A stretch of 64,000 nt of DNA from an uncultured Bacteroides sp. (GCA_949288715.1 CASELH010000002.1:1-64000), one strand, 5' to 3'; positions 1 to 7,490 are shown, counted from the first letter of the stretch. The notes: generated by a model not told the origin, from the letters alone. Made by a program: numbers and translations.

Positions 1-61
1 CGCCGCATGACGGTGGATAAAAAATATAAAATACTTGCGCAAGTCATAGAAAACAGAATGA

Positions 62-127
62 CAGATACATGGCGCAGCCCTTAAGAATCTGCGGTCATCC
101 GCGCCCGTCTGCGTCATCTGCGGCTGA
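62..127 (-). repeat. Intergenic composite repeat, ATCCGCG-type remnant
   Basis: This gene-free left edge holds an AGAATGACAGATAC-like motif followed by a tract rich in GCGTCATCTGCGG and ATCCGCGCC. The same two motif types occur together at 2277-2448 and 3693-3850, so this is probably a third, degraded copy in the same orientation as the 3.7-kb copy. No coding potential was seen here. Confidence 0.55.
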
Positions 128-152
128 AAGATGCTTGAATAGTGGCTTTTCT

Positions 153-464
153 CTACAGCTTGTTCACATGCTTCACAAACTCGGCTGCCAGCTGGCTTTC
201 GCGGCGCAGCACCTGTTCCGGGTCGTCGAAGCAGGTGGCGGGCACACGCAGGCGCAGGGTGGCTTCCATGTCGTTCACCGTGGCCGTGCCGTGGGGCAGG
301 CGCATGACGGACTTGTGGCCCTTGGGCTGGCGGCTGCCTTGGTTGTAGGCATGAAATTCCGCTTCACCCGTAATGGGGTTGAAGCCTACTGACCCGGGCA
401 CGCGGTAGCCTTTTCTCATGCGGCGCGATGCGTCGTCACTCATAGTCATAGGGTACTGTTTCAT
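153..464 (-). CDS. Hypothetical protein, 103 aa
   Basis: I do not recognise this protein. It is small, basic and soluble-looking, with no signal peptide or membrane segment. The N-terminal half contains a GFNPITGEAEFHAYN stretch and the C-terminal third is predicted helical. Its ATG overlaps the stop of the upstream minus-strand gene by four bases (ATGA at 461-464), so the two are almost certainly cotranscribed and translationally coupled. The overlap and the compact pair support a real gene. Function is unknown; the accessory, repeat-rich setting could suit a mobile-element remnant, but no mobility gene is visible. Confidence 0.6.
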   Translation of the reverse strand: MKQYPMTMSDDASRRMRKGYRVPGSVGFNPITGEAEFHAYNQGSRQPKGHKSVMRLPHGTATVNDMEATLRLRVPATCFDDPEQVLRRESQLAAEFVKHVNKL

Positions 465-748
465 AATGCTGCTATTTTAACGATTTTAACTTTGTTCTCA
501 TAGCGGGTTTCCCCGTTCTTGTCCAGATACGAGCTGCACGTCATCACGGCTTGCACGGTGTACAGGCGCGAGGTGTCCAGCTGGGGGCAGGCAGCGGCAC
601 TGGCTCCCTGCAGCTCGGCATAAAGGGTGTTCACTCCGTCCGTCAGTTCAAACCCCATGGTGTAGAAGGTTTGAGGCAGACCATCTTTGCCCGTGTAGGT
701 GTGGGCTTTCAAAGCTAATTGCTTGACTACTCTATAGGTTTTTATCAT
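461..748 (-). CDS. Hypothetical protein, 95 aa
   Basis: This is the first gene of a two-gene minus-strand unit. The 95-residue product looks soluble and mainly beta: it begins with a KTYRVVKQLALKAHTYTGKD stretch and ends in alternating basic and hydrophobic residues (ENKVKIVKIAAL). No family is recognised. It could be a small OB-like or beta-barrel domain, which is only a guess from the pattern. The stop overlaps the next gene's ATG. No clear TAnnTTTG promoter box was found directly upstream, although the upstream sequence is AT-rich. Confidence 0.6.
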   Translation of the reverse strand: MIKTYRVVKQLALKAHTYTGKDGLPQTFYTMGFELTDGVNTLYAELQGASAAACPQLDTSRLYTVQAVMTCSSYLDKNGETRYENKVKIVKIAAL

Positions 749-783
749 ACTGCTATAATAAAAATGTTATACTTTTTTGCCTT

Positions 784-856
784 GTCATGCTGAACGCCGG
801 TGAAGCATCTCACGTATGGTCCCCGGGGGAGATTCTTCGCTTACGCTCAGAACGAC
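784..856 (+). repeat. Interspersed palindromic repeat (CATGCTGAACG type), copy 1
   Basis: The sequence runs from GTCATGCTGAACG through GTGAAGCATCTC and a variable centre to GAGATTCTTCGCTTACGCTCAG. The two ends are imperfect inverse complements, so the unit can fold into a long hairpin. Related copies lie at 2339-2414, 2639-2715 and, inverted, 3695-3756. Translating this repeat gives the spurious HSERKRRIS peptide seen in many draft annotations. Confidence 0.8.
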
Positions 857-901
857 GCGGCAGGTGCAGCTTCCCTCTCACGGGGTTCTTTTGGCGTGTG
901 C

Positions 902-956
902 AAAAAAAAAGCCCCGCAACCATCGGGGAAACTGCTTTTCCGATGATTGCGGGGGC
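902..956 (-). terminator. Rho-independent terminator for the 1012-1956 gene
   Basis: On the minus strand a strong stem (GCCCCCGCAATCATCGG against CCGATGGTTGCGGGGC) is followed by nine T residues. It lies about 55 bases past the stop codon of the minus-strand gene ending at 1012, which is the expected place for an intrinsic terminator. Confidence 0.85.
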
Positions 957-1011
957 AAAGTTCGGGAATAAAAAAAATCTTTAGAATGGACTCCAGTCCG
1001 CTACTCCAGTC

Positions 1012-1956
1012 TTAGGCTTTCTTGTTCTTGTCTAATCCTTCCTGGTAATATTCTTGCGCCTTATCTCTCAGTGTGTCAAATATTTGCAGGTAGTTATCAG
1101 AATTGCTTTTTGCGGCGGAAATCAATTTGTACGGGGTTGATTTCGTTTTCACGCAAAAGAAGTCACCAAGGGCCAGCATCAATTTCTCTATATTGGGGTT
1201 TTTGTTTGTGGCAGGGTCTATGAAGATGTCTGCTTTCAGCATGGCATGTATCACCTTGAAGAAGTCCGTCACCTTTTGCGGCCTTATGCGGTAAGGGCAG
1301 ACGGAAAGTTCAGGCTCGGCTTCCGGTTGCTCGGACTGGGCAGTCTGCTCGGCAGGTGCGGTTTTGCCCCAGCCCTTGGCCACCCAGAGCAGCTCGTGGT
1401 CTACCATGCGCGGGCGCGTGGCCTCCAGCCAGTCGTAGGCTTGGGTGGAAAAGAGTTGCAAGGCGGGGTGGGGTTGCCCGTAGGCCAGGGCATAGGCCAG
1501 CCAGGCGGCAGCCCAATCTTCGCGCTGGGCATCGTTGCGGCGGTCTATGCGCTCGCCTTCAAGGCAGGAGCAGGCAGGTGCGTAGAGCAGGGAAAACATG
1601 CTGATGCCTTCCTTGGGAAGGGCGAGGGCTTCGAGCGTGATGTATTGCCTGTACCGTTCCGAGTAAGTGCCCGAGTCGGCCGTCAGTTTGAGCATCGTCA
1701 ACAGCAGCATGTGGTGAGCCCGGTGCAGCAGCCTTGCGGGGTCGAGGCCCTTAAGGGGGCTGAAATAACGGTCGTTGCTTTGGTGCGGCTCCACCAATTC
1801 GCGGTACAGACGTGCCCACACCTCGGGCGCGCCCCCGTTCAGTATCGCTTCCAGCGTCGGCGCCCCGGGGTCTTTCCACACCAGCCATTCAGGCAGGTCG
1901 GGGCAAACTTGCTGCACGGATTGTTGCAGCATGTCAGCATCATTCATCGTGTTCAT
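1012..1956 (-). CDS. Hypothetical protein with RteC-like C-terminal helical region
   Basis: The 314-residue product looks soluble and has no signal peptide. Residues ~1-200 are rich in Trp, Leu and Ala and match nothing I recognise. A low-complexity TAQSEQPEAEPE linker (~205-215) leads to a C-terminal ~90-residue helical segment (KVTDFFKVIHAMLKADIF, then ALGDFFCVKTKSTPY). That pattern resembles the C-terminal region of RteC-type proteins encoded by Bacteroides conjugative elements. The resemblance is from memory of the pattern and is weak. The gene is monocistronic, with a -7 box at 1998-2005 and an intrinsic terminator at 902-956. Confidence 0.6.
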   Translation of the reverse strand: MNTMNDADMLQQSVQQVCPDLPEWLVWKDPGAPTLEAILNGGAPEVWARLYRELVEPHQSNDRYFSPLKGLDPARLLHRAHHMLLLTMLKLTADSGTYSERYRQYITLEALALPKEGISMFSLLYAPACSCLEGERIDRRNDAQREDWAAAWLAYALAYGQPHPALQLFSTQAYDWLEATRPRMVDHELLWVAKGWGKTAPAEQTAQSEQPEAEPELSVCPYRIRPQKVTDFFKVIHAMLKADIFIDPATNKNPNIEKLMLALGDFFCVKTKSTPYKLISAAKSNSDNYLQIFDTLRDKAQEYYQEGLDKNKKA

Positions 1957-1997
1957 AGTTTTTTCGTGTGTGTGTGTTTTTTAATGTTTTTCGCCTG

Positions 1998-2005
1998 CAA
2001 AGGTA
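1998..2005 (-). promoter_or_regulatory. Bacteroidetes -7 box (TACCTTTG)
   Basis: On the minus strand TACCTTTG matches TAnnTTTG and lies about 42 bases upstream of the ATG at 1956. No clean TTTG -33 box was found at the usual distance. Confidence 0.6.
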
Positions 2006-2196
2006 GCAAAAATGCCGCAGAGCAGGAAATGAATCGGCCACTATTATCACTATAATGTTTCGCGCGCGTACCATTATATCTACAGTACAGCCCGCCGCCA
2101 AAAACACAAAACGATGACAGTGCCGTGACAATGACAGTTATGACAGCAAAACGCATGCCACACTTCCGCCCGCCGCCGCAGGGTAGGGAGAAGAAG

Positions 2197-2259
2197 ATAT
2201 AATAATATATAAATATATATATAATAATATAAATATATATAATAATATAATATATATAA
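2197..2259. repeat. 63-bp A/T-only tract with ~20-22-bp periodicity
   Basis: All 63 bases are A or T. The tract splits into about three related units starting ATAATAATAT (roughly 2199-2220, 2221-2240 and 2241-2259). It lies in the gene-free stretch 1957-2780, which otherwise holds a -7 box, two interspersed repeats, a promoter and short low-complexity repeats. Confidence 0.75.
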
Positions 2260-2276
2260 GTAGCTAATTATTTTTC

Positions 2277-2448
2277 ATCCGCAGATAACGCAGATGACAC
2301 GGATTCCAAAAGGGCTTCGCCCACGTACTTGTTTGCCCGTCATGCTGAACGTTAGTGAAGCATCTCCTAAAAGCAGGAGCAAATGGGAGATTCTTCGCTT
2401 GCGCTCAGAATGACAGATACAGAATGACAGATACAGAATGACAGATAG
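2277..2448 (+). repeat. Composite repeat: ATCCGCAG tract, CATGCTGAACG palindrome, 14-bp tandem
   Basis: Three parts follow one another. First is a CGCAGATAACGCAGATGACA-like tract, then GGGCTTCGCCCACGTACTTG, then a CATGCTGAACG/CGCTCAGAATGAC palindrome at 2339-2414. The end carries three tandem copies of AGAATGACAGATA(C/G) at 2407-2448. The same order of parts occurs inverted at 3693-3850, so this is a composite element rather than chance adjacency. Confidence 0.75.
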
Positions 2449-2562
2449 TGAGGCCATGTATTTCGCTGTCATAGCTGTCATTGTCATCATCCGCCTCCAT
2501 CCGTTTGGCCCCTTCACTTCCCTCTATTTGTTAACACATTTTCACACCTTCGCCCCGCCCCG

Positions 2563-2596
2563 TTTTTGTCTCGCCCGTTACGAATTGGTAACTTTG
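2563..2596 (+). promoter_or_regulatory. Promoter upstream of HU/smalltalk
   Basis: A TTTG (-33, 2565-2568), a 20-bp spacer and TAACTTTG (-7, 2589-2596) match the Bacteroides sigma-ABfr consensus. Transcription would start near 2603 and run through a 5' leader of about 180 bases, including repeat copy 3, before the HU-like gene. Confidence 0.7.
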
Positions 2597-2638
2597 CAAT
2601 GTGAAGTACGCGTATTCGCAGCTATTCTGTTTGCAAAC

Positions 2639-2715
2639 GTCATGCTGAACGCCAGTGAAGCATCTCCCCTGACAGGCGCCCAAAAGAGATATTCTTCGCT
2701 TTCGCTCAGAATGAC
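2639..2715 (+). repeat. Interspersed palindromic repeat, copy 3
   Basis: GTCATGCTGAACGCCAG and GAAGCATCTC on the left face CTTCGCTTTCGCTCAGAATGAC on the right across a variable centre. The copy lies inside the predicted leader of the HU-like gene, so it should be transcribed and fold as a hairpin. Confidence 0.8.
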
Positions 2716-2737
2716 AGAAAAAAACGGACAAGCTATA

Positions 2738-2777
2738 AATTCTTAATTCTTAATTCTTAATTCTTAATTCTCAATTT
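2738..2777 (+). repeat. Five-copy AATTCTT heptamer tandem before the HU start
   Basis: Four AATTCTT units and one AATTCTC are followed by AATTTACT and the ATG. The AATTCTCAATTTA motif directly before the start recurs directly before the smalltalk start at 3418. Confidence 0.8.
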
Positions 2778-2780
2778 ACT

Positions 2781-3263
2781 ATGGCCTTTTATCAGAAAAC
2801 TTACAACAAGAAATTCGGCGTGTGGTATCCCGCCGCCATGACCATGGGCCAGCCCGTGCCCGTGAAGCAAGTGGCACAGCGCCTCAGCGCCATGTGCACC
2901 GCCACCTATGCCGACGTGATGGCCGTGCTGGGCAACCTGCCCGGCGTGATGGCCGACTTCATGGCCCAGGGCAAGAGCGTCCGCCTGGACGGACTGGGCA
3001 CCTTCCGCTACACCCTCGACACCCGTGGCGTGACTGTGGAAGACGACTTCGACTTCCAGAAACAGGTGAAAGCCATCCGCGTGCAGTTCATCCCCCAGCG
3101 CGAGGGACCGGCCACCAAGGGCGGCACCGCCACCCGCGGCCTCGTCCCGGTGGGGCTGGAGTGGATTCCCTACGACAAGGCCCTGCAGGAGGCTGAAAAC
3201 CAGGGCGGCACCTCCGGCGGCGGCACCGGCGAGGAGGACGATGGCGACCACCAGCTGGGATAA
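2781..3263 (+). CDS. HU-like DNA-binding protein
   Basis: This 160-residue protein belongs to the Bacteroidetes HU-like family. Residues ~1-125 carry the HU/IHF-type fold: an N-terminal strand-rich YQKTYNKKFGVWYP segment, helices around KQVAQRLSAMCTATYADVMA, and the GLGTFRYTLDTRG strand-turn typical of HU proteins. The tail is Gly-rich then acidic (GGTSGGGTGEEDDGD), as is common in this subfamily. It probably binds DNA non-specifically and is cytoplasmic. It is followed by a smalltalk micro-gene; in Bacteroides genomes an amidase often comes next, but none is present here. The gene lies between inverted composite repeats, suggesting an accessory copy rather than the main chromosomal HU. Confidence 0.9.
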   Translation: MAFYQKTYNKKFGVWYPAAMTMGQPVPVKQVAQRLSAMCTATYADVMAVLGNLPGVMADFMAQGKSVRLDGLGTFRYTLDTRGVTVEDDFDFQKQVKAIRVQFIPQREGPATKGGTATRGLVPVGLEWIPYDKALQEAENQGGTSGGGTGEEDDGDHQLG

Positions 3264-3357
3264 ATTAAAAATTGAGAATTAAAAAATGAGAAATACGTGC
3301 GAATCAGCCGTTTTCAATTCGCAGATTTCTTAATTCTCAATTTTTAATTCTCAATTT
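3262..3357. repeat. Low-complexity inverted repeat after the HU gene
   Basis: A 21-base left arm (3262-3282, AAATTAAAAATTGAGAATTAA-like) is the near-perfect inverse complement of 3330-3350. The stem could act as a weak terminator or mRNA-stabilising hairpin between HU and smalltalk. A second AATTCTCAATTT unit follows the right arm. Confidence 0.7.
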
Positions 3358-3417
3358 AACAAGATTCTCAATTTCCAATATTTTTTAATTTTTAATTCTC
3401 AATTCTCAATTTAACAA

Positions 3418-3516
3418 ATGGACAAGAAAAACGTTTGGCGTCTGGTTATCCAGACCTTGATAAGCATCCTCACCACCATAGGCACCACGCTGGGCGTGAC
3501 GAGCTGCATGGCTTAA
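3418..3516 (+). CDS. Smalltalk family micro-protein, 32 aa
   Basis: An ATG at 3418 opens a 32-residue frame. It starts MDKKNVWRLVIQTLISILTT, has a single hydrophobic helix rich in Ile, Leu and Thr, and ends GVTSCMA. This matches the smalltalk proteins of Bacteroides: about 30 residues, a charged N-terminus with Trp, one membrane-like helix and a terminal SCM-type motif. They typically sit directly downstream of an HU-like gene, as here. Function is unknown; the product is presumably membrane-associated. The same AATTCTCAATTTA leader precedes both this start and the HU start. The gene is easily missed because of its size. Confidence 0.85.
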   Translation: MDKKNVWRLVIQTLISILTTIGTTLGVTSCMA

Positions 3517-3522
3517 TGAAGA

Positions 3523-3636
3523 ACTAATAATGAAGAATCTTAGTAAATGAAGAATGAAGAACGAAGAATGAAGAATTTCCGTTAGTACGTAGGCTGCGCC
3601 ACAATTCTTCATTTTTAATTCTTCATTCTTCATTAA
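3523..3636. repeat. AATGAAGAATGAAG / ATTCTTCATT inverted low-complexity repeat
   Basis: The left arm around 3546-3577 repeats AATGAAGAA units and the right arm around 3602-3635 repeats ATTCTTCATT units, so the two can pair. It follows the smalltalk stop in the gene-free stretch 3517-3942 and may end that transcript. Confidence 0.7.
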
Positions 3637-3692
3637 TTACTTCTGTCATTAGCTACGCTCAAAACCTCTTTTCGATTATTTCATTAAGGTAT

Positions 3693-3850
3693 AGTCTGAG
3701 CGCAAGCGAAGAATCTCCCTACTATATGTGAGATGCTTCACTTCGTTCAGCATGACAGCATGACAGCATGACAGGCAAAACAAGCACGTGGGCGAAGCCC
3801 CATTAAGAATCCGCGTCAATCCGCGCCCGTCTGCGTCATCTGCGTGCCAT
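3693..3850 (-). repeat. Inverted composite repeat (counterpart of 2277-2448)
   Basis: Read on the minus strand this gives an ATCCGCG tract, GGGCTTCGCCCACGTGCTTG, a CATGACAG short tandem and a palindrome with CATGCTGAACG. That is the order of parts at 2277-2448, in opposite orientation. The two copies bracket the HU/smalltalk cassette. Confidence 0.75.
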
Positions 3851-3895
3851 CGCGAAATTCTTCATTCTTCGTTCTTCATTCTTCATTAAAATTCG

Positions 3896-3903
3896 TACAT
3901 TTG
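3896..3903 (+). promoter_or_regulatory. ileS -7 box (TACATTTG)
   Basis: TACATTTG fits TAnnTTTG and lies 39 bases before the ileS ATG, giving a short leader. The preceding bases are ATTCTTC repeats with no clean -33 box. Confidence 0.65.
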
Positions 3904-3942
3904 CACCCTCAAACAAGAAACGACTAAAAACCTAACGATAAG

Positions 3943-6900
3943 ATGGCTAAAAACTTTGCAGAATATCAGTCCTTCAACCTTTCGGACATCAACAAGGAAG
4001 TGTTGGAGCAGTGGGACAAAGACGGCGTTTTCGCCCGCAGTGTGAAGGAGCGCGAGGGCTGCCCCTCGTTCGTGTTCTACGAAGGCCCGCCCTCGGCCAA
4101 CGGCATGCCCGGCATACACCACGTCATGGCGCGCACCATAAAAGACATCTTCTGCCGCTACAAGACCATGAAGGGCTACCTGGTGAAGCGCAAGGCCGGA
4201 TGGGACACCCACGGGCTGCCCGTGGAGCTGGGCGTGGAGAAGGCGCTGGGCATCACCAAGGAAGACATTGGCAAAACCATCTCCGTGGCCCAGTACAACG
4301 CCCGCTGCCGCCGCGACGTGATGAAGTTCACCCGCGAGTGGGAAGACCTCACCCACCGCATGGGCTACTGGGTGGACATGACGGACCCCTACATCACCTA
4401 CGACAACCGCTACATCGAAACCCTGTGGTGGCTGCTCAAGCAACTTTACAAGAAAGGCCTCCTCTACAAAGGCTACACCATACAGCCCTACTCGCCCGCA
4501 GCAGGCACCGGCCTCAGCAGCCACGAGCTCAACCAGCCCGGCTGCTACCGCGACGTGAAGGACCTCACCGTAGTGGCCCAGTTCCAGGTGACCGACCCCA
4601 AGCCCGAAATGGCCGCGTGGGGCACACCCGTCTTCCTGGCCTGGACCACCACGCCCTGGACGCTGCCCTCGAACACCGCCCTCTGCGTGGGCCCCAAGAT
4701 AGACTACGTGGCCGTGCAGACCTACAACGCCTATACGGGCGACAAGATGACCGCCATCCTGGCCAAACCCCTGCTCTACGCCCACTTCAACAAGAAGGCC
4801 GAAGGCATGCCCTTGGACGACTACAAGCCCGGCGACAAGCTCATCCCCTTCCGCGTGGTGGGCGAATATAAAGGAACGGACCTCGTGGGCATGCACTACC
4901 GCCAGCTGATGCCCTGGGTGAAGCCCGTGGAGGTGGACCAAGACGGCCAATGGCACGACGCCTCGGACCGCGCCTTCCGCGTCATCCCCGGCGACTATGT
5001 CACCACCGACGACGGTACCGGCATCGTCCACATAGCCCCCACCTTCGGAGCCGACGACGCCCAGGTGGCCCGCCAATCGGGCATCCCCGCCCTGTTCATG
5101 ATAAACCGCAAGGGCGAAACGCGCCCCATGGTAGACCTCACCGGCAAGTTCTACCTGCTCGATGAGCTCGACCCCCGCTTCGTCCAGGAGTGCGTCGACG
5201 TGAACAGCTACAGCGAATATCAAGGCCGATGGGTGAAGAACGCCTACGACCCCCGCTTCATCGTCGACGGCAAGTACGACGAACAGGCCGCACAAGCCGC
5301 CGAGTCGCTCGACCTCTACATCTGCATGAAGATGAAAGCCGCCCATCAAGCCTTCAAGATGGAGAAGCACGTGCACAACTACCCCCACTGCTGGCGCACC
5401 GACAAGCCCGTGCTCTACTACCCGCTGGACAGCTGGTTCATACGCAGCACCGCCTGCAAGGAGCGCATGATGGAGCTCAACCGCACCATCAACTGGAAGC
5501 CCGAGAGCACCGGCACAGGCCGCTTTGGCAAGTGGCTCGAAAACCTCAACGACTGGAACTTGAGCCGCTCGCGCTACTGGGGCACCCCCCTGCCCATCTG
5601 GCGCACGGAGGATGGCAGTGAGGAGAAGTGCATAGAGTCCGTAGAAGAGCTCTACAACGAAATAGAAAGCTCCGTAGCCGCCGGACTGATGCCCTCCAAC
5701 CCCTACAAGGACCGCGGCTTCATCCCCGGCCTCTACACCAAAGACAACTACGACAAGATAGACCTGCACCGCCCGTATGTAGACGACATCATCCTGGCAT
5801 CGAAAGACGGCAAGCCCATGAAGCGCGAAGCCGACTTGATAGACGTGTGGTTCGACTCCGGCTCCATGCCCTACGCCCAGATGCACTACCCCTTCGAGAA
5901 CAAGGAGCTGGTGGACAGCCGTCAAGTCTTCCCCGCCGACTTCATTGCCGAGGGCGTGGACCAGACGCGCGGATGGTTCTTCACCCTCCACGCCATAGCC
6001 ACCATGGTGTTCGACTCGGTGGCCTACAAGGCCGTCATCTCCAACGGACTGGTGCTGGACAAGAACGGCAACAAGATGTCCAAGCGCCTGGGCAACGCCG
6101 TAGACCCCTTCGCCACCATCGAGAAGTATGGCTCCGACCCCCTGCGCTGGTACATGATAACCAACTCATCGCCCTGGGACAACCTCAAGTTCGACACCGA
6201 AGGCGTGGAAGAAGTGCGCCGCAAGTTCTTCGGCACCCTCTACAACACCTACTCCTTCTTCGCCCTCTATGCCAATGTCGATGGCTTCACCTACGCCGAG
6301 GCCGACGTGCCCCTCAGTGAGCGCCCCGAGATAGACCGCTGGATACTCTCCCTGCTCAACTCCCTCGTCAAGGCCGTAGACGCCTGCTATGCCGACTACG
6401 AGCCCACACGCGCCGGGCGCCTCATCTCCGACTTCGTCAGCGACAACCTCTCCAACTGGTACGTGCGCCTCAACCGCAAGCGCTTCTGGGGCGGCGGCAT
6501 GACGACGGACAAGCTCTCCGCCTACCAGACACTCTACACCTGCCTCAAGACCGTGGCCCAGCTCATGGCACCCATCGCCCCCTTCTATGCCGACAAGCTC
6601 TACCGCGACCTCGTCAGCGTGACAGGTGACAGCGATGACACCGGAAAACATGTCTCCGTCCACCTCGCCCACTTCCCCACGTGCCATGAAGCCGTGATAG
6701 ACCCCGAGCTCGAAGCCCGCATGCAGATGGCGCAAGACGTCACCTCCATGGTGCTGGCCCTGCGCCGCAAGGTCAACATCAAGGTGCGCCAACCGCTGCA
6801 GTGCATCATGATTCCCGTGGCCGACGAAGAGCAGCGCGCCCACATCGAGGCCGTGAAGCAACTCATCATGACGGAAGTGAACGTCAAGGAAGTGAAGTTC

Positions 6901-7446
6901 GTAGACGGCGCCGCCGGCGTGCTGGTGAAGAAGGTGAAGTGCGACTTCAAAAAGCTGGGCCCCAAGTTCGGCAAGCAGATGAAAGCCGTGGCAGCCGCCG
7001 TCTCCACCCTCTCGCAAGAAGCCATAGCCACGCTGGAGCGCGAAGGCACCTACGCCCTCACCCTCCCCGACGGTGTGAACGTGAACATCAACAGCGATGA
7101 CGTGGAGATATTCAGCGAAGACATCCCCGGCTGGCTCGTGGCCAACGAAGGCCGCCTCACCGTGGCCCTCGAAGTGGAAATCACCGAAGCCCTGCGCCGC
7201 GAAGGCATCGCCCGCGAGCTGGTAAACCGCATACAGAACATCCGCAAGAGCAGCGGCTTCGAGATAACCGACAAAATAAAGATTGTGTTATCTAAAAACC
7301 TGCAAACGGATGATGCCGTCAACGAATATAAAGACTATATTTGCAACCAAGTTCTCGCCACCTCGCTCACCCTGGCCGACAACGTCGAGGGCACCGAGCT
7401 GAACTTCGACGACTTTACCCTCACCGTGAGCGTAGTGAAGAACTGA
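3943..7446 (+). CDS. ileS: Isoleucyl-tRNA synthetase, eukaryote-like IleRS2 type
   Basis: This 1167-residue class I synthetase charges tRNA-Ile in the cytoplasm. It has the catalytic Rossmann fold split by a CP1 editing domain (~190-400, with GTGIVHIAPTFGADD), a KMSKR loop at ~711-715 and an anticodon-binding C-terminal region. The signature around residues 48-67 and GWDTHGLPVELGVEKALG are of the IleRS2 type, and the C-terminal zinc ribbon of the E. coli type is absent. Unusually, the HxGH motif is replaced by G57-I58-H59-H60, with the first and third positions exchanged. IleRS2 enzymes are known to be less sensitive to mupirocin, and swapped GxHH forms have been reported as exceptionally resistant. 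The start at 3943 fits the -7 box at 3896. Confidence 0.97.
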   Translation: MAKNFAEYQSFNLSDINKEVLEQWDKDGVFARSVKEREGCPSFVFYEGPPSANGMPGIHHVMARTIKDIFCRYKTMKGYLVKRKAGWDTHGLPVELGVEKALGITKEDIGKTISVAQYNARCRRDVMKFTREWEDLTHRMGYWVDMTDPYITYDNRYIETLWWLLKQLYKKGLLYKGYTIQPYSPAAGTGLSSHELNQPGCYRDVKDLTVVAQFQVTDPKPEMAAWGTPVFLAWTTTPWTLPSNTALCVGPKIDYVAVQTYNAYTGDKMTAILAKPLLYAHFNKKAEGMPLDDYKPGDKLIPFRVVGEYKGTDLVGMHYRQLMPWVKPVEVDQDGQWHDASDRAFRVIPGDYVTTDDGTGIVHIAPTFGADDAQVARQSGIPALFMINRKGETRPMVDLTGKFYLLDELDPRFVQECVDVNSYSEYQGRWVKNAYDPRFIVDGKYDEQAAQAAESLDLYICMKMKAAHQAFKMEKHVHNYPHCWRTDKPVLYYPLDSWFIRSTACKERMMELNRTINWKPESTGTGRFGKWLENLNDWNLSRSRYWGTPLPIWRTEDGSEEKCIESVEELYNEIESSVAAGLMPSNPYKDRGFIPGLYTKDNYDKIDLHRPYVDDIILASKDGKPMKREADLIDVWFDSGSMPYAQMHYPFENKELVDSRQVFPADFIAEGVDQTRGWFFTLHAIATMVFDSVAYKAVISNGLVLDKNGNKMSKRLGNAVDPFATIEKYGSDPLRWYMITNSSPWDNLKFDTEGVEEVRRKFFGTLYNTYSFFALYANVDGFTYAEADVPLSERPEIDRWILSLLNSLVKAVDACYADYEPTRAGRLISDFVSDNLSNWYVRLNRKRFWGGGMTTDKLSAYQTLYTCLKTVAQLMAPIAPFYADKLYRDLVSVTGDSDDTGKHVSVHLAHFPTCHEAVIDPELEARMQMAQDVTSMVLALRRKVNIKVRQPLQCIMIPVADEEQRAHIEAVKQLIMTEVNVKEVKFVDGAAGVLVKKVKCDFKKLGPKFGKQMKAVAAAVSTLSQEAIATLEREGTYALTLPDGVNVNINSDDVEIFSEDIPGWLVANEGRLTVALEVEITEALRREGIARELVNRIQNIRKSSGFEITDKIKIVLSKNLQTDDAVNEYKDYICNQVLATSLTLADNVEGTELNFDDFTLTVSVVKN

Positions 7447-7490
7447 AAAAAGATAAGTATATTATGAGACTGTGTGGTTCAATTTTTCAG

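Noticed and set aside
2275..2731. Small open frames containing the peptide HSERKRRIS
   Set aside because: They are translations of the interspersed palindromic repeat and are a known artefact; two occur back to back with the repeat copies.
4109..4122. Swapped IleRS motif as a sequencing error
   Set aside because: Both changed positions would need independent base changes, the frame is intact, and swapped GxHH motifs are known in IleRS2.
3886..5991. 701-codon open frame antisense to ileS
   Set aside because: High-GC coding sequence on the plus strand leaves the opposite frame open; composition is Val/His/Gly-rich and nothing resembles a domain.
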